Positions 36,476 to 45,178 of a DNA stretch of 64,000 bases are shown here, one piece after another. Numbering within the stretch: the first letter of the stretch is position 1; every line of letters starts with the position of its first letter. The DNA comes from QAKW01 sp045539335 (GTDB lineage Bacteria; Bacillota; Clostridia; Oscillospirales; QAKW01): contig JAZQFD010000009.1 in the NCBI GenBank assembly GCA_045539335.1, positions 1 to 64,000 of the forward strand, given 5' to 3'. The notes under the pieces were generated by a model. It saw only the letters and a list, made by a program, of their open reading frames with translations. It did no database searches and had not been told where the DNA came from. The translations under genes were made by a program, and so were the position numbers.

Positions 36476-38511
36476 GGAATCATTCCTCCTTTTTCATAGA
36501 TGATTCGAAATCCCAAAAAATGTGCATTTCTTGCTTTTGAAAAGTCTAAAATAACCTTCACGACCGAGGCCAAGCGAGGCTGCTGCAAAAGAGAGATCCA
36601 TTCCACATCAATATCCGTTCCCTTACGAAGATCAGCCAAGGAAAAATGGGATACATGGCTTTGCTCGTAATCTTGAATCAACCCCACCGAAACCGTCCCC
36701 TCGGGAGCACCGCTCAAGGCCGCCCACATCCGCCGAAGGATCATTTTTCTGCCGCTGCGATCCTCTTGGGCCGGAATCTCCCAATAGGCTTGGATCGACT
36801 CGCCTGCATCATCGGAAGCCCCTTCATCCAGCTTGTAGAGATTCCCTTCTACATCTCCCAAATAAAGGATTCCATCATGTTTTTCCAAGGAGGTGATCTC
36901 ATGGGCAAACTGCCATTTCAAGAATCGGAAGGAGCCGTCGGCCTCTTTTTTACCATCGGTAATAAAAGCGATTTTGCCAAAAGCAATCAAATAGTACCCC
37001 TTCCAGCATATACTGCACATCCGATTGCTGGACAACGGACCAAGCAACGGATCTACCGACCGGCTGCGCCGAACGGTTTCATTCAGATTCGTCAACTCAT
37101 TGGACACGCTCCGCACCGTAAAGAGACCGCTTTCGGTCATAAAGCAGGGCTCATTCCCCACCACGCCCAGCGATTGAGGGGAAACACACCCCTCTACCGC
37201 TGCGCCGGGAACGGAAGGATAAACATCCACCGAGTAGCTTTCGCCCGCTTGGGTTTTCCCCAGATTCACCACTTTATGGGAACGAAAATAAACGGCAGAA
37301 TCATCGGGATCGTTTTTCAGGACACCCAAGCGTCCGTCATTAAGCAGGCAATAGCCAGTGACCGGTGCGTCTTGATTCCCCAGTTGCTCTATAGCCGTTT
37401 CGTAAAAGCAAAAGAAGTTATTGGGAGCGCTATGGGCATCCACCCCGGGAGAGGAAGAATTGCCGCCCAAAAACAGCACCTCTTCTCCGCCGGTGGGACC
37501 ATAAAAGCCCTGCACAGTGGCTGTGGTGATCATCTTGGGCTCTTCCTTGAAAACACCATAGGTCAGGCGGATGTTATCCATTCCATCATTGGCAATGGTA
37601 TACTCCCCCGTCCCCATACCGGTAATCAGCCCGTCGGCATTAATGGTCACCAGCCTTCCTGCTTGAATCTTCGGAACCACCAAAACCGCCAACGACCGCA
37701 TATGACTCAACACAAAGTCCTCATCTCCGCCATATGTATGCCAAAGGCCATCGCTACAGCGAATCTGCAGCTCTGCCGGAACATAATGATAATAAATGCC
37801 ATATGGACAAGCAAGGGTAAAGCGTTCCACCTCTGCATCATCATCCACATAAAAGCTCTCGCAGCGAAACTGGCTCAACATGTTATCCCCTCGGGGATCC
37901 ACATCTCCTGTTAAACCATCAGGCGTTTTCGCCACTACCGTAAAGGGAGCGGTACTGAAGTATTCCGGTTGCGCTCCCCTTTGGGTCACAAAATATGCAA
38001 CATTTTGACCCCAAAGAGGATCCATAATAGAGCGTACCTTTTCCCCATCATAAAATAGATAGTTTTTTCCGTCATTAATAAAAAGGAAAGTTCCGGTCAA
38101 CACCGAGCGGCGCCAACCGCTCGGTTTAGCGGTGGTGCATTGCCGACAGGTTATGGTTTGCCGACGAATCACCCCTTGTGAGGGAGCGTTTGCCATCCGA
38201 TCATAAAGTAAATTCGGAACATCGTCTGCCCCTTCATTTTCAAAGCCATAAAGGCAAGTGCCTACATGGAGCAAAAGTTGAGTGCCATAAAAATAGATCC
38301 CGTTCACGGCACCGCCCTCTTTCCAACACAAGCGGGCATAGCCATTTCGCACCTTCAGACCGGTGCCGTTCCAGATCAGATTCACCGCATCGGGAGAACG
38401 ATCCAGACTTTTCCCGAAATTTCCGGTCAAATCCAATCCCCAAAAGCCCGATTGAGTGCAAACGGTGCGGGAATTTCCGCCGCTTCGCAATTTATGAAAC
38501 GGATAACTCAT
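36472..38511 (-). CDS. Podovirus tail nozzle/stabilisation-like protein (679 aa)
   Basis: This is a large beta-rich protein without membrane segments. Its size, its position right after the adaptor gene, and repeating beta segments such as GVLKNDPDDSAVYFRS, FMTESGLFTV, YLIAFGKIAFITDGK and GILYLGDVEGNLYKLDEG (propeller-like) match the nozzle protein of short-tailed phages (P22 gp10 / T7 gp12 class). The assignment is by architecture and order, since similarity is too low to prove by eye. It has an ATGA overlap with both neighbours. Confidence 0.65.
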   Translation of the reverse strand: MSYPFHKLRSGGNSRTVCTQSGFWGLDLTGNFGKSLDRSPDAVNLIWNGTGLKVRNGYARLCWKEGGAVNGIYFYGTQLLLHVGTCLYGFENEGADDVPNLLYDRMANAPSQGVIRRQTITCRQCTTAKPSGWRRSVLTGTFLFINDGKNYLFYDGEKVRSIMDPLWGQNVAYFVTQRGAQPEYFSTAPFTVVAKTPDGLTGDVDPRGDNMLSQFRCESFYVDDDAEVERFTLACPYGIYYHYVPAELQIRCSDGLWHTYGGDEDFVLSHMRSLAVLVVPKIQAGRLVTINADGLITGMGTGEYTIANDGMDNIRLTYGVFKEEPKMITTATVQGFYGPTGGEEVLFLGGNSSSPGVDAHSAPNNFFCFYETAIEQLGNQDAPVTGYCLLNDGRLGVLKNDPDDSAVYFRSHKVVNLGKTQAGESYSVDVYPSVPGAAVEGCVSPQSLGVVGNEPCFMTESGLFTVRSVSNELTNLNETVRRSRSVDPLLGPLSSNRMCSICWKGYYLIAFGKIAFITDGKKEADGSFRFLKWQFAHEITSLEKHDGILYLGDVEGNLYKLDEGASDDAGESIQAYWEIPAQEDRSGRKMILRRMWAALSGAPEGTVSVGLIQDYEQSHVSHFSLADLRKGTDIDVEWISLLQQPRLASVVKVILDFSKARNAHFLGFRIIYEKGGMIP

Positions 38512-39023
38512 AAACTGCCGCCCCTCTCCACACCGGCGGCAGGGCGATAGCCCAGCGCCGCCGCCAACTTGGTGTTGTATTGCTCCATCAGCCGATTATA
38601 CAAAGCAGGGTCATCCCCCATCACATAAACGGCGGCGCAATAAAAGGGCAAGGCAAGGGTCAGATCCTCCGGCAAGGGCAAGGTATCGGCCTCTTTCAAC
38701 TCCGAAGCCTTGGAAGGCTTGCGGTAGTAGACCAAGGTATAAGAACCGTCTTGAGCCAAAAGTTTTCCATCGGATAAAACCATAGGAACCCGTTTGCCGC
38801 TGCAATATAACCCTCTGGGGATCAGTACCGTTTCCGGCAGGGCGGCTTCGCCCTGCTCTACGGTGATCCGACAGCGAGCCTGCACGGGGAAGCTGCGAGC
38901 CAGCTCCCCCAGTGCACTATCCAATGCCGCAAGCAGTTTATCCTTGGAAATCCGATTTCCCGGTTCTCCTTCCTCAGCCCCAATCAAATAGGCGGCACGA
39001 GTTAAAACTCCTCCAATGGTCAT
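38508..39023 (-). CDS. Head-tail adaptor protein, gp4/gp11-like (171 aa)
   Basis: This is a small alpha-helical protein: MTIGGVLTRAAYLIGAEEG, LLAALDSALGELARSFPVQ, LPLPEDLTLALPFYCAAVYVMGDDPALYNRLMEQYNTKLAAALGY. The final helices with YNTKLAAAL are characteristic of adaptor proteins that sit under the portal in podoviruses (P22 gp4, T7 gp11). It is encoded immediately before the nozzle gene. The role is inferred from size, helix pattern and order. Confidence 0.65.
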   Translation of the reverse strand: MTIGGVLTRAAYLIGAEEGEPGNRISKDKLLAALDSALGELARSFPVQARCRITVEQGEAALPETVLIPRGLYCSGKRVPMVLSDGKLLAQDGSYTLVYYRKPSKASELKEADTLPLPEDLTLALPFYCAAVYVMGDDPALYNRLMEQYNTKLAAALGYRPAAGVERGGSL

Positions 39024-39041
39024 CGGTCTACCTCCTGAGAA

Positions 39042-39365
39042 TTAGGACAATTCGAGAACGCAAACGGAGACGCTTTCTTCGCTGCCCATCAAAATGCCGC
39101 CCTTATACGGACCGGAATGATGCAGATAAGGACCACTCTCGATCTTCACCGCATAATAGCCACCGGGCAGATAGATATTTTGCTGCTTGCCGGCAAACAC
39201 ACCGTCACCGGGGCGAATATAAACATCCGCCTCATTATCAGAATAGAATAACAACACAATATTCTGTCCGTCGCCCTTTAATTTGATAAAATTCTCATTT
39301 GACAGATCTGCATCACAAAAAAGTTCAACCTTCTCATTGTTTTTCAGTTTAAAACATTCAGCCAT
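39042..39365 (-). CDS. Small beta-rich phage head protein (107 aa)
   Basis: It is unrecognised at family level. It is beta-rich, with GQNIVLLFYSDNEADVYIRPGDGVFAGKQQNIYLPGGYYAVKIESGPY, and ends in SVSVCVLELS. It directly follows the capsid gene. Decoration (cement) or head-completion proteins of this size occupy that place in many tailed phages, so that is the most likely role. Confidence 0.5.
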   Translation of the reverse strand: MAECFKLKNNEKVELFCDADLSNENFIKLKGDGQNIVLLFYSDNEADVYIRPGDGVFAGKQQNIYLPGGYYAVKIESGPYLHHSGPYKGGILMGSEESVSVCVLELS

Positions 39366-39384
39366 TATCCTTTATACTCCTCTC

Positions 39385-40200
39385 TTATTTATGTGCTTTA
39401 ATAACAACCAATTCCTTGGGGCGAACCAGCTTACCGCCATAAACATTCAAGCCCTTTACCGCATCGGAGAAAAATTTCTCGGGGCGATAAGCCTCGGTCT
39501 CATCAATGGCGCTGGCAAAAGCGATGGCCTGATTGGTACGAACCATCATATAATCGTCGGTACCGTCGTTATAGAGATTGTTGCTGAGGATCACACGGGC
39601 ACAATCGTACATACCGACAACCCCTTTGGCGATCAGTTCATCATTATTGGTCTTCAGATCGGTGAGAGCATCACGGAACAACTGATAGAAGAAGGGAGAG
39701 ACGGTGATGGTCACATGATCGGACACATCTACATCATTCTCACGCAGGGTCAGCAAGGCATCATCCACCAGCTTCTTAGCCTGTTCGGCGGTAGTCACCT
39801 TGGTGGAAGCAGTCATATTAACGCTATCCTTGGCCAAGGAGGCCACAAAGCTGTCCCGTGCGGCCGCCATTTTGCGGCCGGCCTCCTCCAGCATCACCGG
39901 CATCAACTCAGGGGATGCCTGCAGACGATCCAGATCATCCACCATGAAATTAAAGGCTTTCGCCTGGTCGATGTCCAGCATAACGCTGGAGCCTTCCAAG
40001 GTTTGAGGCTCGGTCATACCAACTGCAGAGTTATAATCAAAAATCTCAGGAGCGGCAGCACCTAAGATCTTCACACGAGAGCCCAGGCGGGCTTCGCCCT
40101 CAAATTGACGGTTACAATCGTCCACCAGTTTACATTTCTTTTCCAGTTCGGTCTGAATAAAATGGCTCCAAATCGTGGGTTTAAAATTTGCAAAAGACAT
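39385..40200 (-). CDS. Major capsid protein, P22-coat-like/HK97 fold (271 aa)
   Basis: The N-terminus FANFKPTIWSHFIQTELEKKCKLVDDCNRQFEGEARLGSRVKILG, followed by LDIDQAKAFNFMVDDLDRLQA and HVTITVSPFFYQLFRDAL, is typical of P22 gp5-like coat proteins in Firmicutes phages. It is shorter than P22 coat. The scaffold gene ends 14 bp upstream and is probably expressed from the same transcript. It forms the icosahedral head of the particle. Confidence 0.85.
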   Translation of the reverse strand: MSFANFKPTIWSHFIQTELEKKCKLVDDCNRQFEGEARLGSRVKILGAAAPEIFDYNSAVGMTEPQTLEGSSVMLDIDQAKAFNFMVDDLDRLQASPELMPVMLEEAGRKMAAARDSFVASLAKDSVNMTASTKVTTAEQAKKLVDDALLTLRENDVDVSDHVTITVSPFFYQLFRDALTDLKTNNDELIAKGVVGMYDCARVILSNNLYNDGTDDYMMVRTNQAIAFASAIDETEAYRPEKFFSDAVKGLNVYGGKLVRPKELVVIKAHK

Positions 40201-40214
40201 TTAAAATTCTCCTT

Positions 40215-40772
40215 TTAATTCTTTAATTTGGAAAGGGATGCCATGGCTTTGCGAAAGACCTCCGGATCCTTGAGATCTTTGGCGGTCAGGCGATCCAATT
40301 CCTTGGAGGAATAAAACAGTGCAGCTCCTCCTACTGATTTTGCACTGACCATATCATCGGGCACAGGGTTTTTGCGGCGGTCAGCCGCCACCTGTGCTTC
40401 ATAGGCCACCACCGGATCCACATGGCCGCTGGCCATCAGCCGACAATAAAGCTCTCCTACTTCCAGAGGGCTTTGAGCGGTGAGTCCGGGATAGGCCTCC
40501 TTTACCTTGGCAAGATCCTGCGAAAAGCGGGTCTTTTCTACCAAGGCTTTCGCCTCCTGAATCAGCGGGTGGGACAAGACCTCTTGGCGAAGCTGCTGCT
40601 CACGGGCATCCTCCCGCAGCTCTTTCGCTCGCTGCTCCACCGCACGGCGGCGGGAGGCTTGCTTGGCCCGCTCCTCCGGAGGCATAGGACTGTTTTCTTG
40701 GGTTTCATTCTGCGAAGGAGACTCCTCCGCAGGGGTGGTTGCTTCAACAACGTTTTCCGTTTGTTCGTTCAT
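40215..40772 (-). CDS. Capsid scaffolding protein (185 aa)
   Basis: An acidic, disordered N-terminus is followed by a highly charged helix (ERAKQASRRRAVEQRAKELREDAREQQLRQEV) and a C-terminal helical part ending FRKAMASLSKLKN. This composition and its position between portal and capsid genes are those of phage scaffolding proteins, which guide capsid assembly and then exit. No protease gene is seen in the cassette, as in P22, where scaffold is recycled rather than cleaved. Confidence 0.78.
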   Translation of the reverse strand: MNEQTENVVEATTPAEESPSQNETQENSPMPPEERAKQASRRRAVEQRAKELREDAREQQLRQEVLSHPLIQEAKALVEKTRFSQDLAKVKEAYPGLTAQSPLEVGELYCRLMASGHVDPVVAYEAQVAADRRKNPVPDDMVSAKSVGGAALFYSSKELDRLTAKDLKDPEVFRKAMASLSKLKN

Positions 40773-40822
40773 ATATGAACCTCTTTCTCCATTTTTACGC
40801 TTTTGGTGCGATGGGTGGATTT

Positions 40823-42352
40823 TTACGCTTTTTCCTGCGAAATTGAGGCAAGAGAGGCTCTTGCTCCAAGAATGGAGCGCAGCTTTTCCTTCGGCGTATT
40901 GGCATCTTCATCCAAAGCCTCCACATATTCGGCAAAGCTGATATGCCCTGCTGCCAAAAGGTTTTGCAGCGTCTGCTCCTGGGCATATTTGGAATAAGGG
41001 TTAGCGGGAGAGAGATCGATCCGCACCCGAGGCTTCAGCAGCTGCAAAAGCTTGGCGGGAACGGTCTGCCCTGCAATGGTGAGTCCTGCCGGATGATAGG
41101 CACGCAACAAGTCATACCAAATCAGTGCCACCTCTTCCACAAAGCGAGCAAGCTGGGCAACGGCAAAGTTTAAATTGAGAGTTGCCGCATCCCGCACCGC
41201 CACAATAGCGGCACCACTGGCCTGCTCAGGGTTGATCTGGCCGGTCACCGCATCGCCGGCACCGCAGAGTTCTCGGGTGGTGGTGATCATATTGTTCATG
41301 AAGTTATAGGCGATTCCATTGATACCGGCAGGCTGAACATAAGAGATCAGCTCCCCGATCTTCACATTGGGATCATCCACTGCAATGGAAGCGCCCACCT
41401 TTTCAATATCCTCCACATTCTGAATCCTCGGCGCATTATACACCAGCTTGGGATAGGCAAATCGCTTGATGGCGATATCCATCCGTGCCAGATTTTTATT
41501 GACGGTGATCTGATTGGCGATCAAGCCCTCCACAGCACCACGCCCCCGACAGGTTCCCTTCTTTCTTGCCCAGATAAAGGGAGCGATGGGATAGCGATGA
41601 ACCCCTTCCAACACCGTTTCGGGATGGTAAACGCAATGGCGAGTAGCCTGCAGAAAGCAGACATTTCCATCCTTTTTATAGAATTTAAGAATGGACGTAC
41701 ATTTGCGTGCCCCCTCCAGGGTGCTCTCCTGACGGTTGGCTTTTCCGCTTTGGCAGATCTGATCGTTATCGGGGGTAATCTGCAGGATCTCTTCTTCAGG
41801 GATCCCGTTTGCCGCAGCCTCCTTGCGGATCTGCTCCACCGGACGGCGACGAACGATCAAAAGATAAGGCTGATCATTGAGATCCTCTTCCTGCTCATCA
41901 CCGAAGATCAGGTTCACTCCATCCAAGACCTCGCTGCGCAAGGTGCCATTTTGCATATAAAAATATAGGTAAGAAGCACCGGTCACACAGCCATCCTCCA
42001 CCACTTCCCAGCATTTCTGATCCATGCGGCTTTGCTCCCAAAGGAGACGGGCATTTTGATTGAGCAACTGCTCCGCCTGCCGGCAGATGCCCGAAAGCTG
42101 GGGGCGATCGGTGGTATCGAAGCTATAATTCACCGCCAGATGATTTTGAGCCACCACCGCCGTTTTATATTTAACAATGGGCTCAATGATATTGTAGACC
42201 GGCAAGCGTTCTCCATCAGTAGGCAGATAGCGCCATTGGTCGCCGCCATAAAACTGCTGGCATTCCTCGCTGCGCTCATAAAACCCATCTCTGGTCAGAA
42301 GAGCGGTTCCCTCCCGATATTCCCGCCAGATCTGTTCACTTAAACTGTTCAT
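40823..42352 (-). CDS. Portal protein, P22-like (509 aa)
   Basis: The dodecameric portal through which DNA enters the head. The N-terminal ECQQFYGGDQW and LPVYNIIEPIVKYKTAVVAQN, the central GVHRYPIAPFIWARKKGTCRGRGAVEGLIANQITVNKNLARM and the PEQASGAAIVAVRDAATLNLNFAVAQLARF block are P22-type portal features. The ATG at 42352 with AAAGGA upstream is preferred over a frame starting 27 bp earlier. It overlaps the small membrane protein gene by 17 bp. Confidence 0.88.
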   Translation of the reverse strand: MNSLSEQIWREYREGTALLTRDGFYERSEECQQFYGGDQWRYLPTDGERLPVYNIIEPIVKYKTAVVAQNHLAVNYSFDTTDRPQLSGICRQAEQLLNQNARLLWEQSRMDQKCWEVVEDGCVTGASYLYFYMQNGTLRSEVLDGVNLIFGDEQEEDLNDQPYLLIVRRRPVEQIRKEAAANGIPEEEILQITPDNDQICQSGKANRQESTLEGARKCTSILKFYKKDGNVCFLQATRHCVYHPETVLEGVHRYPIAPFIWARKKGTCRGRGAVEGLIANQITVNKNLARMDIAIKRFAYPKLVYNAPRIQNVEDIEKVGASIAVDDPNVKIGELISYVQPAGINGIAYNFMNNMITTTRELCGAGDAVTGQINPEQASGAAIVAVRDAATLNLNFAVAQLARFVEEVALIWYDLLRAYHPAGLTIAGQTVPAKLLQLLKPRVRIDLSPANPYSKYAQEQTLQNLLAAGHISFAEYVEALDEDANTPKEKLRSILGARASLASISQEKA

Positions 42353-42530
42353 AGGTTTCCTTTCTGCCGTCGTAGGCATCGATTTTTTCTAAAAGGCGAT
42401 CGCCCTTTTCCTTCTTTCCGCCTGCCAATTTGCCCCGACGGGCGGCGGAAAGGCCGTCGGCCATTCCCAAGCGATAGGCGGCCACGGTCAATAGGCTGAG
42501 CACCAGCCCGAACCATAATGTGATATTCAT
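42336..42530 (-). CDS. Small membrane protein of the packaging module (64 aa)
   Basis: One N-terminal membrane segment (ITLWFGLVLSLLTVAAYRLGMADG) is followed by a basic tail with KKEKGDRLLEKIDAYDGRKETYEQFK. It starts inside the terminase stop (ATGA) and overlaps the portal start. Small proteins of this kind are common between terminase and portal in Firmicutes phages, but I cannot name a function. Confidence 0.65.
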   Translation of the reverse strand: MNITLWFGLVLSLLTVAAYRLGMADGLSAARRGKLAGGKKEKGDRLLEKIDAYDGRKETYEQFK

Positions 42531-43849
42531 AAAACCAGTTCCTTTCTGTAGCCCCCTAAAGCATTGGGGGGATTGTGTTTTTTCTGTTGCACCGTTGAGG
42601 GACGCCCCATGGCAAAATACCGCAGGGCATCCGGGGCATGGGTCAGTTCATGGGGCTCGGTGCGGCAATCGCCCGGCGCTGCCGAATCCCATTCCAGAGA
42701 GGGCAAGCATCGGATCAAATTGCTGCAGGTTGCAAAGATTCTCAACCGAGGGCGCTCCTCGCCATCCCGATCGGGGCGGGGCATCAGCCATTCCTGCAAA
42801 ATCGCCCATCCGGGGGCTCGAGCGGCGCTGACTTTCGTTAGCGGCACGCCGTTTTCCCGAAAAAGATCTGCCAGAGAGCGCCCCGAATCCTTTTGGCGGC
42901 TCCAAAGATCGGGCGGTGCATAATAGGGGCAACGAGGCGGGGATGCCCCTCGAATTCGCTTAGCCGCCTCCGACACAATGAGTCCCGATTCATAGACCTC
43001 CCGATACACATAGAAAAAGCCCTGCTCATCCTCCGCAATAAAGACGGCCGCCAGCATATCCAAACCATAGTCCAACGCACAATAGCGCTTCCAATGATCG
43101 GGGATGGGAAAGGGATCGCAAACATGAAGGGTACGATCCCATCGGGTGAAAAAGCGTCCTTCATTAAGGTCCCAATCTCCCAGCAGCAATGCCCTTTTTT
43201 CCTGCTCCGGCAAGCGCTGCAGCCGCTTCACATAAGCAGGATCGCCCGCCAGAAGAAACTGATTGTCTGCCACCTTGGCGGGAATAAAGCGGCGAGAGCC
43301 CCATTCATCTTGAATCGGAGTATCAGGCGGGGCGGGATCCACGAACCGCCGCTTCACCCAATCATGCCCCACGCCTCCGGGATTGGTGGTGCTTTTCATT
43401 TGGCGGGGATACGGAGTGGCGCCCCGCAAGCGGGACATTAAGTAAAGATACATACGCTCGGTGAAATGGGTCAACTCATCAAAGCGGATCACATCATACT
43501 CCACCGATTGATACCGATACACATCCCGCTCACTGTCGCAATACCCAAAATCCAAAATCGAACCGTTGGAAAAATAGCCGGTATGGCGGCTGGAAAGATA
43601 CCGAAAAATAGATTGAGGGTAGAGGGACAGCGCCGTGCGGATCAGCGACGTTTCCAATTCCGGCATGGTGCGCCGCAAAAGAAGTTGGCGGGAGCCGGGA
43701 TATTTCAAGGCATATTGCAAGGCATCCGCCAACTGACCGAAGCTTTTTCCGCCGCCGGCGGCACCACCAAAAAGGATCTCATCCTCCTTGGCATTCATAA
43801 AGCGGTACTGCAGAGGCGTAATCTTTAATGAAAAAGCCTCTTTATCCAT
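42527..43849 (-). CDS. Terminase large subunit (440 aa)
   Basis: The DNA-packaging motor: Walker A GGAAGGGKS at residues 28-36, Walker B YDVIRFDEL near 116-124, and a coupling STTNPGG motif. The RNase H-like nuclease domain has ALDYGLD and, at the C-terminus, THAPDALRYF. All catalytic acidic residues that I can place are present, so the packaging enzyme should be active. Its start overlaps the stop of the small-subunit gene. Confidence 0.95.
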   Translation of the reverse strand: MDKEAFSLKITPLQYRFMNAKEDEILFGGAAGGGKSFGQLADALQYALKYPGSRQLLLRRTMPELETSLIRTALSLYPQSIFRYLSSRHTGYFSNGSILDFGYCDSERDVYRYQSVEYDVIRFDELTHFTERMYLYLMSRLRGATPYPRQMKSTTNPGGVGHDWVKRRFVDPAPPDTPIQDEWGSRRFIPAKVADNQFLLAGDPAYVKRLQRLPEQEKRALLLGDWDLNEGRFFTRWDRTLHVCDPFPIPDHWKRYCALDYGLDMLAAVFIAEDEQGFFYVYREVYESGLIVSEAAKRIRGASPPRCPYYAPPDLWSRQKDSGRSLADLFRENGVPLTKVSAARAPGWAILQEWLMPRPDRDGEERPRLRIFATCSNLIRCLPSLEWDSAAPGDCRTEPHELTHAPDALRYFAMGRPSTVQQKKHNPPNALGGYRKELVL

Positions 43850-44099
43850 CGGATTCTTCCTCGGGGCCGATCACACGGATCTCCACCCGTGGAAGGTCGG
43901 TTATCGCCTCGGTCTTTGCCAGATCCCGCATTAGTTTCACCGCATCCATTCCCCCTTCCGCCGCCTTCTTGGCCAAAGAAAGGGCAGTCAATTCCCCAAT
44001 GGTGCGGGTAGTGCGGTCCTCCAGCGCCGCCTCCACCTCTGCAAAGGTCATACCAGAGGCTTGCGCCAGATCTTGGGAGAGTTGATCTGTTAGATTCAT
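43842..44099 (-). CDS. Probable terminase small subunit (85 aa)
   Basis: This is a small helical protein: NLTDQLSQDLAQASGMTFAEVEAALEDRTTRTIGELTALSLAKKAAEGGMDAVKLMRDLAKTEA. It is directly upstream of and overlapping the large terminase by 8 bp, in the position of the DNA-recognition subunit. It is shorter than most small terminases and no clear helix-turn-helix can be named, so the call rests on position. GGGAGGTG lies 8-9 bases before the ATG. It is the first gene of the cassette. Confidence 0.6.
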   Translation of the reverse strand: MNLTDQLSQDLAQASGMTFAEVEAALEDRTTRTIGELTALSLAKKAAEGGMDAVKLMRDLAKTEAITDLPRVEIRVIGPEEESDG

Positions 44100-44121
44100 G
44101 CTTGTTCACCTCCCTTGCATG

Positions 44122-44147
44122 GAACTGATCAGTTCTCCCTCATTATA
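44122..44147 (-). promoter_or_regulatory. Palindrome and -10 element upstream of the phage-like cassette
   Basis: A perfect TATAAT (44142-44147, minus strand) is followed by a perfect 14-bp palindrome GAACTGATCAGTTC (44122-44135) near the predicted start of transcription. No acceptable -35 is visible, so an activator or a specialised sigma factor may be needed. The GAAC/GTTC half-sites are 6 bp apart, not the 4 bp of a Gram-positive LexA box. Confidence 0.5.
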
Positions 44148-44185
44148 GGAAAAATTTGGCGCACGGAGGCGAACAGGATTTTCTA

Positions 44186-44214
44186 TTGCATTCTTCGAGT
44201 TTTTTTGCTATAAT
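44186..44214 (+). promoter_or_regulatory. Promoter of the lipid kinase operon
   Basis: TTGCAT (44186-44191) and TATAAT (44209-44214) are spaced by 17 bp. Confidence 0.65.
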
Positions 44215-44255
44215 AAACTTTAAGAATTTTGGGGGAATTTGGAGGAAAAGTCCGA

Positions 44256-45158
44256 ATGATTACACTAATCGTCAATCCTGACGCAGGCCACGGCAAGTCG
44301 AAAAAAGTCGCAAATGAGGCGGTCGAGCTGCTCAAAGAAAAAAGCCTCCCCTTCCGCATTTGGGAAGCAGAGGCTTATGGCTCTGCCAAAGCATTGGCAG
44401 AAAAGGCCGCCGCAGAATATAATCCTTTGGCGCAAGAACCGGAATTTTTAATTGCCGTTGGCGGTGACGGTACCTTTTTAGAGGTGGTACGAGGAATTTT
44501 GGGTAGTAATATTCCGGTAGCCACCTTGCCGGCCGGCACCGGCAATGACTTTTTGAAAAGCTTAGGTGTGCCCATTGAGCCCAAGGCTGCGCTGGAACAT
44601 ATCTTGGCCGCTCAGACCCGTCGCATTGATCTGGGCAAGCTGGGCGATCAGTATTTTGCCAATGAATGCGGCGCCGGCTTTGACGTGACGGTGCTGGACT
44701 ATGCCCTTCGGGCAAGAAAATACCTAAAAGGTCCCCTTTCTTATTTATGTGGCGTTGTTTGCGCCATCTTTTCCCATAAGGCCTCGCCCATGGTGATTAC
44801 TGCTGACGGAAAAGAGGTCTTTAACGGCAACTGTTTGGTCTTTTCGGTGGCCAACGGAAAGTATATCGGTGGTGGTATCCCCATCAGCCCCACTGCCGAT
44901 CCCACCAGCGGAAAGCTGGAATTGGTAGTCTTATCCGCTTGCTCCAAACTTCGAATGTGCTTTCAATATCTGCCCGGCCTTTTAGCGGGCAAGATCCTGA
45001 CCTTTAAACATACGGTGGTTCATTGCCGTGCCGATCAGGTGACGGTGAAGGCTCTGAATGCCACCGCCCCCTTGCGGGTGAATGTGGACGGGGAGATTGC
45101 CGATCATGCCTTCTGCGATTTTTCCGTATTGCCCGCCGCCTTGCTTGTCCATATGTAA
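44256..45158 (+). CDS. Diacylglycerol/lipid kinase (YegS/DgkB family, 300 aa)
   Basis: It phosphorylates diacylglycerol or a related lipid. The N-terminal nucleotide-binding region has LIVNPDAGHGKSKK, AVGGDGTFLEVVRGI and LPAGTGNDFLKSLG. The C-terminal beta-sandwich has NECGAGFDVTVLD and SVANGKYIGGGIPISPTADPTSGKLELVV. The start is the ATG of MITLIVN with GGAGG about ten bases upstream. It heads an operon with the SLH amidase (20 bp downstream) and dUTPase. Confidence 0.93.
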   Translation: MITLIVNPDAGHGKSKKVANEAVELLKEKSLPFRIWEAEAYGSAKALAEKAAAEYNPLAQEPEFLIAVGGDGTFLEVVRGILGSNIPVATLPAGTGNDFLKSLGVPIEPKAALEHILAAQTRRIDLGKLGDQYFANECGAGFDVTVLDYALRARKYLKGPLSYLCGVVCAIFSHKASPMVITADGKEVFNGNCLVFSVANGKYIGGGIPISPTADPTSGKLELVVLSACSKLRMCFQYLPGLLAGKILTFKHTVVHCRADQVTVKALNATAPLRVNVDGEIADHAFCDFSVLPAALLVHM

Positions 45159-45178
45159 AAAACCACGAAAGGAACTCC

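Larger units (their letters stand above)
34478..44147 (-). mobile_element. Compact podovirus-like head/short-tail/lysis cassette
   Basis: Thirteen consecutive minus-strand genes, most overlapping by ATGA or TAATG, run from terminase to endolysin in canonical phage order. All frames are intact. No integrase, excisionase, repressor, replication, tape-measure, baseplate or tail-fibre gene is found inside, and no direct repeats resembling att sites were noticed at either end. Base composition looks like that of the surrounding chromosome. It may be a domesticated or gene-transfer-agent-like particle, a satellite, or a decayed prophage core. Confidence 0.75.

Noticed and set aside
36646..37914. 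Plus-strand open frame inside the nozzle gene
   Set aside because: It is antisense to an intact coupled phage gene and has no start signal or domain.
44122..44135. LexA/SOS box for the phage-like cassette
   Set aside because: The half-sites are GAAC and GTTC but with 6 bp between them rather than the 4 bp of the Gram-positive consensus.
34440..44260. Attachment-site direct repeats flanking the phage-like cassette
   Set aside because: I compared the two flanks by eye and saw no shared stretch of useful length, and no tRNA gene adjoins either end. A computed search could still find a short core.
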